This document shows positions 56,345-64,000 of a stretch of 64,000 nucleotides of DNA, one piece after another. The number at the start of each line of letters is the position of its first letter. The first letter of the stretch is position 1. The notes beneath the pieces are model-generated. The model was not told the origin of the DNA. It saw only the letters and a list, made by a program, of their open reading frames with translations, and did no database searches. This DNA is from Saccharina japonica (taxonomy: Eukaryota > Sar > Phaeophyceae > Laminariales > Laminariaceae). The position numbers and the translations under genes are program-made. The stretch lies in NCBI GenBank assembly GCA_008828725.1, contig MEHQ01001025.1:226960-290959 (forward strand), written 5' to 3'.

Positions 56345-59300
56345 CGCTTCAAAAACAAATTGAGAAGCCCAAAACTAGGAACATATAGGGAAACCCACCC
56401 AAGTCCCCAGGCCTGCTTCGAGTAGGGCCATGTACTGTACATCGATATGTACAATGTTTTCCTTTCGGAAAATGACCTTTCCTAGATCCAGGCCTGTACC
56501 ATACTTGGTTGCGAGCGTTCACTGTACGATACGAGTAGCATACACTAGCGTGTAATCCGTGTGATACACAATCACAGTATACACTATACGTGACATTCAT
56601 CATATTTTTGGTTCGTCTGGGCCGCGTCAAGTAGACACGCGGTGATACTGGTTGAGCTCCGCAAGGGATAAACTTCCGAGTACCGTTGTAGTTGCTTTTG
56701 TTTGAGAACTACCTAACTGTAGCTCGCAGACCAGGTTGGTCGGGTTGTACTTAAACAAACTTCGAAGTCATGTTCGTCGAAGTCAAATTTCAGATGAGAT
56801 AATATGTTTCGAATGCGAGGACTCGGGAGATATGACGTCAACCCTATATGCCGTGAACAATATCTGGTGTGTCGCTCAACTGCCTTATACTGCATCCGTC
56901 GCTGCACGCCGAGGTTATAGTTGAAACCATTGGGCGGTTGTTAACTACTGTCCCCCTTTCATATCGTAGGTTGACGCGTGGAGTGCTTAACCACTTCATG
57001 CCCTCTCATACGCTTGGCCCTCCGCGCGTTAGTATCAGGTAGGTACGAGACACCAGGTATTTTCCGTAAACTAGCAATTCATGGTGCCGTCATAGAGGCT
57101 GCTCTGTCAGGCGTCGAACGAAACGTAAAATGTGTTAAGGTTACGCTGTGGCGACGTGTCCCTGGCGATTGCGTGGCCTGCCACAATTTTGGTAAATAAT
57201 AGAATATGTTTTCAACCCGTATCCTTAGACCACGGGCGTCAGGCACGTATTAACCGCATCATTGTACCACCGACTACTCTGGTGGACCAATGGCTCTGCT
57301 AAGGCTGCATCCGGGGACACGTCACATAGAGCAATGATATCTCGTCACATAACATAAACCGTAAATCTATGGGGAAAACGCTCATCCACCGAGTATCACA
57401 CACAGGCTCTCTACTCGGTACACGATGCGACTAGTGTAGAGGTGCTGTCCTACCTAGCCCAGTAAGACGGCAAATCCCAAGCTACATGCAACTTAGGCAA
57501 TCTCAATGCCAAGCAATTCAACATCTATATCAATATCAATATATATAATTTCCCAATATAGCTAGACGTAACATTACGGGTAGGGCAAAATCCAAGAAGA
57601 AAAAAAGGCCTGCTGGTAAAACCCAAACAATAACTAAATTTACTTCACGTACATAATGCACTCCCCAGAAAAACTCGCCTCCCCCTGTTGTATTATAATC
57701 CACAATAAAGATGGAACAACAGCGCGTCTTTGACATCGTAACAACTCAATTGAATTGTGGTAGACGGTCTGCTAGACACTCCACACGCAGCCGTACAAAA
57801 TACGAAAAAAGCTACAGAATCTGAGACTAGAAGTTCCTATGGGTTCTGATGATTGGGTCCCGCGCAGTTGTTGCGCAGTTATCTAACAGTCATCGTGTAC
57901 GACAAGATCCATCGAGGTCATCGACAGGCACTGCTTACGTATTAGCTTTACTGGACGAATTACCAGGGTACCTCTACAAACGCATTATCTCACTCCCTAA
58001 CAAGATCCACATTGCAATCAATCATATACCCTAAAATACCCGGGATAAAACAAGAATCAAACCTATGAACTGTTGATTCCCATGTCAAATGTACTGTGAA
58101 TACGAAACGCCTCTTTGTGGTACGGTTTATGATAAACTGAGCGTGTTGCCCTGACGGTAAGTGCACAACCTCAACCTCGCCGGGACGTGATGCCAGACAT
58201 CATTATTCATCGTCATGGGAAGTAGACACAACGTTACTCCCCAAACGTGTCACCCTCTCGATATCCCTTCCCGGCCGTGGTGCGGCCACCAACGCGACCC
58301 TTAAAGATAATATGCAAAAACACCACATTAGATGCGTCCCGCAACTGTTCGGGGATATCGCAAACGTACCCCGCTTCCGTCAACCAATGAGCGACGCATG
58401 TCTACATTCCAGGGGAATAACGACACACACAGGCACCAGCACACATCACACCTCCATCAAAGATCGACCTCCCGTCGGTATCCATGCTAACATGGTCCGC
58501 ATGCACGTGTGATATATCTCCAACGGACCTCTGCTATATATACCCCTCCGAAACTCAACTGGGTCACTTCTAGTGAGCTTAATACACACCAAGATATCAT
58601 GCTTCCTGCCAATCATCTAACTTGAGCGAGCAATGATACCTCGCCTGTGCTAGAACTGCATTGTTGAAGCCAGGGCGAGTCTGGTCCGAACACGCCTAAT
58701 GTTCTATTACCTACCGAGCAGGTTCAACGACGTCTGGTTCATTCTCGTCGAACTCCTTAAGCCTTCAGCCAAACCCTATTGTGATATCGTCAAGGTCTCT
58801 GCACCCCAGTGTCGAGAACATCGGTAACCTGTATATCCCACGGGATGTCGATAAGAAGAAACGAGGGTAGTTCCTGTGATTGATTGACTGCTGCTCTCCG
58901 GCGCTTGGCTGCCGCTCATCGAGGGAAGCGGTCTGCGCTCGTTGGGCCCACTGCCTCTGGTCACCCCCGCGCTTCATCACCCCACTGCGTTTTACCGCCG
59001 TCGTGCCCTGCGCGACCCGAGCGAAGCCCGCCGCCCTCGTTAAAAACACTAGACCATAAGGGTAAACACGCAAATCTAGACCATAAGGGTAAACGCAGGG
59101 TTTCCTCAAATGGTGCCCACCTCCAGTTACAGTGTCACTCGGAAACATCTGATCGCGACTACGGAGAACGCTCAACCTCGTTTTGATGTCGATGTGACAA
59201 CGGTGGAAAGCATCCGCTTTTGTGTTTGACCATGCAACCGTGCCCCTTAGTTTCCTTAGCCCTCTCACTTGGAAAGCTCTGAACCTCGCCCAAATACCTG

Positions 59301-59890
59301 GGCGTGTGGGACATTGTACACTCAACTCGATGGGCAAACACATGGTACACGTGACCAAAAATGTAAATGCACGATCGAAATATCGAAACGGGTCTACTCG
59401 TACAAAACATATATGTTTTGGCGTTGTTCCTCGGCGTGGAGCCCCTACTCCTAGTCAGAACGGGATTCTGCCTCAAACGTGCCCAGCCTACCGTGGTATC
59501 GCCAAATCGTCTGCGAACCGTCTCGCTACACTCGGTTCTTAACAAGTTTATTCCGACAGATTTTGTTATTCTTTTCGATTGCTGACATGCTGCCTCGTGT
59601 CCAAGAATGGACCCCTGCGAATGTCGGTGCGCATGCGGATCTTGCATAGACCCCTCGTATACTGCGATCACGTCCTTCTTTCTGACAATCATATTTGGTC
59701 GTGGACAAGCATCTACTTTTTGTGGACGAGCACCTACTTTCCACATACACTGCACCACGCGAGCAAGCCTTGCACAAGTAGATGTGCACCCACATATATT
59801 TCATTCGCAGGTTGATAATGACGCGAGTTGCATCGGCTGAGCATGAGACGACGCATGAAGCGTACAGCACGAAACCACGAATTCAGATGT
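56345..59890. other. No gene seen with confidence
   Basis: A/T-rich relative to the rest, with few CAG motifs. Two long minus-strand frames (58765-59358 and 59159-59758) overlap out of phase and have no domain. A short tandem pair, CTAGACCATAAGGGTAAAC, lies at about 59048-59093. Confidence 0.4.
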
Positions 59891-59891
59891 C

Positions 59892-60272
59892 ATGGCCGAA
59901 GCTGATCGACTGTCGTTCGAGGGATCTGCCATATGCTACGGTATACCCGGTGCGAAGGGAGAGAGCCCTTGTAGTCCTACTCGTGATGCTTGCTCTGGCG
60001 AAAGACGAGTCCCAGTGGGCCATTCACGCGATCTGATAGTGAACACGGAGGGTGGGTGGGAAGCGGGTCATCGTTTCAAAAACCGGCGTGTGTGTAGGTA
60101 CATACACCAAACAATGAACAGTGGGATCCCTTACGTGGAATTGCGTGAGCTACGTACATGGGTGGGACGGACACCTTCCTATGTTCAACCCTTTTGGTAT
60201 TATGAAGAAGTGACAGATGCCACCCTGTGTGGGAAACCGATATCGCCAATGCCGTCTGCTAAAGACAACTAA
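59892..60272 (+). CDS. Unrecognised 126-residue open frame
   Basis: It includes VNTEGGWEAGHRFKNRRVCR and ELRTWVGRTPSYVQPFWYYE, which read as protein, and ends with a stop at 60272. A second plus-strand frame overlaps its first part (59782-60036), so the reading frame of the front half is uncertain and the real product may begin in the other frame or in an upstream exon. No family was recognised. Confidence 0.25.
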   Translation: MAEADRLSFEGSAICYGIPGAKGESPCSPTRDACSGERRVPVGHSRDLIVNTEGGWEAGHRFKNRRVCRYIHQTMNSGIPYVELRELRTWVGRTPSYVQPFWYYEEVTDATLCGKPISPMPSAKDN

Positions 60273-61932
60273 GAACATAATTACGTGTCCCCATTTAAGA
60301 CCGCAATTAGTGCAGTTGTAGCAGTGCAGAGTGTGCGTGTATTCGCCTGTAGCATGTGTACAAACTCTAGCTAAACAAACGCAAGCTTTGGCATGAATCA
60401 ATGAATTGTTTTGATTTAGAAACTATGCGCTATAGTTCGTGTTCTAATATATAATTTCGGCCAAGTGAAGAGTATATAGATAGAAGAAACGGAAAGCCCA
60501 CCTCCTCAACGCCTGTGTAATTACAATTATGTAAAGAAACATAAATTTGCAATAATTCAAACACTTACTCATCTCTATCAAGGGCGCGTTGTCACTGATT
60601 GCAGTGAATTGTACCACACAGCGTCGAGACCAGGCGACTGTTGAAGGCCTCATCCTACCGAACGAAAATGACCACTACCACTTTTGTCACACTGTGTCTT
60701 GAAGCGGGCCATCACACCATTGTGGTATAATAAAGATATTCATAGGATGTCGATCGATTATTTATAGGGTTTGCCTAGGTATACTATGGAAGTGCTCACA
60801 CTGAAGACAAATAAGTTTGCCCGCACAAACAACTATGGCAATTTCGATTCTCTGGACTAAACCCAAACTAACTTCGACTCCCAACACTAAATTCAACCCA
60901 ACTACGATCCCTACTCTAAACCCAAGCCCATTTCGGTGTTTTGACACAGAAATCAAGTCGATTTATATACCGACCCCAAATCCAAGCAATGATCGATCCC
61001 ACAGAATTGCCATGTCAGTTCACGGCTTCATTTTGATGGCCACTCCAGATACGAATCGATGAAGACGCCCCGACCATATACCCAGGCCACTTGGGATCCA
61101 GGCACTCAATCCACGTCACTGGCGATCCTCAAACAAAAACCAAGCCAATTTCCCTCACTTGCACAAGAACCAACTTAATATTGGTACTGACACTAAAAAC
61201 AAGTCATTATGTTCTGCCCGTGTTATGTTGGCAAATAGCCATACAAGTACATTTCCTATGTTATAAATACGAGTACACACCAACACGTACTCTTCGTGGC
61301 GTGTCCATACTACACATTACCCCAATAATTGTCGGAAAATACCTTATTTTATTCAGTACCATACTTTACATGCGACCAAGTACGATACTGGTGTTGGTTC
61401 TTCGTTAGGTTTGATCCCCCCTGTAAATACTTGTGGGTATTAATATAGACCTGCGAGGGGCACGCAAAACAGCGGTGACATACACCTCCACACCACCTAC
61501 GCCACCTACGAATGCCACACAGACGTCACAAGTCGACAGCCATTACAGTATACCAGCGTATTACCCACTACGAATGCTGCCAATGTGTGGGGGCAGCATC
61601 CCATTGCTCATTATATTTGTGTACCAACGTATGCAGACTACTGAGCATGCCCCGTACGTTCGACGTTTTTCTTATGTTACATTATATCGCGAAGCAGGCC
61701 CTACAGCTCAACCTCGTACCAATCGTTTCGTGGTTCGTTCGGACGAACTGTCGAATAAAAAATATTGTGTATCCGCCATGGAGACGGATAGGTCCATTTC
61801 AATACCTGCTCATAATATATACAGCAAAATCAATATGTTGGTACATCTGAATGAAGATTAAAGAAATGTGCAAAGAATGTTGGCAATATATATATCGCTC
61901 TCGTACAGGAGTAAACAAAACGCACTACCCTC
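60273..61932. other. No gene seen; 3' flank of the VWD-like gene
   Basis: A/T-rich unique DNA with repeated ACTAAACCCAA-type phrases (about 60855-60930). Frames at 61091-61861 are short and not recognisable. The last few hundred bases would be the 3' UTR and flank of the minus-strand gene that ends at 61933. Confidence 0.4.
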
Positions 61933-63264
61933 CTAAATGTATGGTTCCCAAATGTATGGTTCGCTGTACTCACAGTCTTCCTGCTGTCCGCGAATGGCGT
62001 CCAGGCCATTCATGATGGGGGCACCAGCAAGGTCCACAGTAGGCACCAGCGTCTCGCCAAGGATGCCCGTGGCATGGACACCTATGTTGGAGTGATCGAT
62101 GGCCATGTTCATTTGCCAAGTCAGGTGGTCTGGCAGGTCGAACTGGTCCGTTGGATCGCGGGTGGGGAGCTGGTGCAGCCGACCGTGGCTCAAGCGAATA
62201 GTGGCTGCCGGGGTCATGATTTGAAATGACGCGTCTTCGGACTGCTTGGCTAACAGGTCAACACCACCAACTTCCGTAGCGCTGGACACGTACGCGTCAC
62301 ACTCCACTTGGTTGGTCACCGTGGGGTCAGAGAGAATCCAGTCGGACATATCTTGCATAGTCGTCGCCAAACTGAGCATACGACTGGACTGAGCAAGGCG
62401 CTCGAGCTTCTTCCGCTCCCAGTACTTCTCGAAATCAAAGCTGCGGCACGCTCCGGGAAGGTTGACTGCGGCAACCGCAACGCCTGGGGCCACCGTAACC
62501 TCGCCGGGCGAAATGAGGACCTCGTCACCATTGACTACCACGTGGAGGGCCCCGTCGGCGAGGCAGGGGGACGTTCCGACCGGACAAGAACTCCCCAAGT
62601 TGTGCGGGTCGGCAACGGAGATGACGATGCTGTGATCGAAGCCGTCGGCGTCCTTGGTGACGATTGAGACTCCGGTGATGTAGGTGATCTCGGGTACAGC
62701 AGGGACGGGAGAGGTGACGCGCATGTTGAGGTGAATGTGCGGAAGGTCCGAGACGACAGCATACCACCCATTGTCTACGCCCGTGAAATCAAATTTCTGG
62801 CCGCGGAAGCCAGTCATGTGCGGGTCACCTTGGCGAGAGGGATTGAAAGGGTAAAGTCGAGATCAGTGTTGTGCAACCGTCAATGAAATTACCACATTGT
62901 TGGTCGCATACTCATCAATATATTACTCATCACCCGATGTCTCCGCACTATTCATGCCCATGCCTTCGTGCTCAAATCTCAGTCGGGTATGTTGGAGGAC
63001 GGGTTCAGCTATACGGCACCATTTCCAACCCTACCTTACGTATCGGACCATTTTCATGTCAAACAAGGGAATCGCGAACTGAAAATGTAAGGAGACCCCA
63101 CAGTGCATCTTGTCGGCGACCGCACGACTGTCCATGGCCTGAACATTGTTTTTCATATTCGGTTTTCTCACCGCAGGCACCGGGGTCGACGTCGGCGGTG
63201 ACTTCGCAGACGTCCGTCAACGGGCAGCACTTTTCGCCAATGTCCGTGTTGCAGTCCATGTCGT
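61933..63264 (-). CDS. Probable extracellular protein with VWD/root-cap-like domain, 3' exons
   Basis: Two exons are visible on the minus strand. The upstream one (63264-63172, 93 bp) follows the acceptor TTGTACAG and encodes a Cys-rich segment, DCNTDIGEKCCPLTDVCEV. It ends at donor GTGAGA in phase 1. The last exon (62828-61933) follows acceptor CGCCAAG. Joining them keeps the frame and gives ACGDPHMTGFRGQKFDFTGV, a motif like that opening von Willebrand factor D and plant root-cap domains (GDPH...G..FDF.G). The rest continues for about 295 residues to a stop, with a SSCPVGTSPC disulfide-like pair. Such domains are usually secreted; the signal peptide would be in exons further upstream (above 63264), which I could not place. 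The start is therefore unknown. The function is not known; a cell-wall or matrix role is a guess. Confidence 0.7.
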
Positions 63265-64000
63265 CTGTACAAGCTGTATGTTATCAACGAGCGATATTGA
63301 AAACGAAAAGCGTCGAACGTAGCCGGTATGGCAGCGGAAAACACTTTGTGTCATGAATTAAGAAGTTATGTGAACTGTTCGTAGATGTCCAGTGGTAACT
63401 CGTGCGTCGACGCGTACAGCACGGCACCTGCTGCAACAGTCTGGACCTGATGCGACTTCAACACCCGAACAAACCCTAGACGAAGCCGAGAAGTAGTGGG
63501 CAATGTGGGTGTCTGTCTCTGTCGTCTACATCCACCACAAACTAGCGTGCAGGTGAGGCAACATACACTATGGATATCAGGCGTACACGCGTTCGATGTG
63601 TATGTGGATACTAGCATAACGCCTCCATTGTGTGAAGGCTGCCTATACAACCTATAAGTCGAGAAAAACTGTGATTCAAGCTACAATACTAGTGACGATA
63701 CAAATACCTAATAGCGAGCGGGTGTGTGGGCGGCAGGCGGCCCAGGGCGTTGCAACCCCATCATCGGAAACGGACGCTGACATTCGGGTAAACCCAATCG
63801 TCACTATCTTGCGACCTTGGGCTAACGCACACTTCCTGCTAATAGGTAATGTGAAGTACCTGATAATCATCCTAGAACAGTCGACTTTCCTCGTTGAAAA
63901 TGGCTGTTCCAAAGACAACGTTAATCAAACGATTTTGTTCTAGTGTTTAGATAACTATACCCCTCGCACGAGTAAAACTTCCACCTATAATGTGTAAACA
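63265..64000. other. Probable intron or upstream exons of the VWD-like gene
   Basis: The acceptor at 63265 implies at least one more exon at higher coordinates. A minus-strand frame at 63676-63918 contains a plausible short coding piece (MSASVSDDGVATPWAACRPH) before a GTATTTG donor-like site, but its phase could not be tied to the next exon. The window ends before the gene's start can be seen. Confidence 0.35.

Noticed and set aside
58765-59758. Two minus-strand frames of about 200 codons
   Set aside because: They overlap each other in different phases, have no recognisable motif, and the plus strand is equally open in places.

Overview
The window looks like a gene-poor, repeat-packed nuclear scaffold of a eukaryote, most likely a stramenopile and perhaps a brown alga. 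The signs are spliced host genes, an ancient Ty1/copia relic and a LINE relic, TTAGGG-type telomeric repeats inside the sequence, pervasive CAG/CTG runs, and recurrent palindromic TACGTAC/GTACAGC motifs. The species is inference; no rRNA or organelle gene fixes it.

Layout. 1-9.9 kb: dispersed repeats (families here called R1 and R2), a tRNA-like sequence on the minus strand (6315-6391) and a diverged 0.87 kb tandem duplication (7391-9120). 10-14 kb: a 401 bp foldback element with hAT-like ends, a hairpin repeat (12050-12227), and two tandem copies of a short inverted-repeat element carrying telomeric TTAGGG repeats (13006-13658). 17-20.3 kb: an approximately 40 bp TACCGG-rich minisatellite with higher-order structure. 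20.6-21.9 kb: a fossil gag-like sequence. 21.9-26.3 kb: two nearly identical blocks stitched at an N, probably two haplotypes laid end to end. 28.3-29.6 kb: a 1.25 kb foldback element with a smaller TA-flanked palindromic element nested in one arm. 31-32.6 kb: a decayed coding region on the minus strand.

34.9-36.8 kb holds the best host gene, a three-exon bZIP transcription factor whose exon phases match. It is followed by a degenerate GGC-rich tandem array (36.9-39.3 kb). 41.4-42.3 kb may hold a minus-strand gene. 43.9-48.0 kb holds two related elements, each made of approximately 217 bp hairpin-rich monomers in an alternating A/B order and ending in the same tail, a GC hairpin followed by CTAG, as at Helitron 3' ends. 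48.3-49.6 kb is a LINE reverse-transcriptase relic abutted by a broken Ty1/copia relic (49.6-51.2 kb). 52-61.9 kb has few recognisable features, with three unrecognised open frames. 61.9-63.3 kb holds the 3' exons of a minus-strand gene for a probable extracellular protein with a VWD/root-cap-like GDPH...GQKFDFTG motif.

The genes do not form a shared pathway. The window is mainly a record of transposable elements and satellites around two credible host genes.
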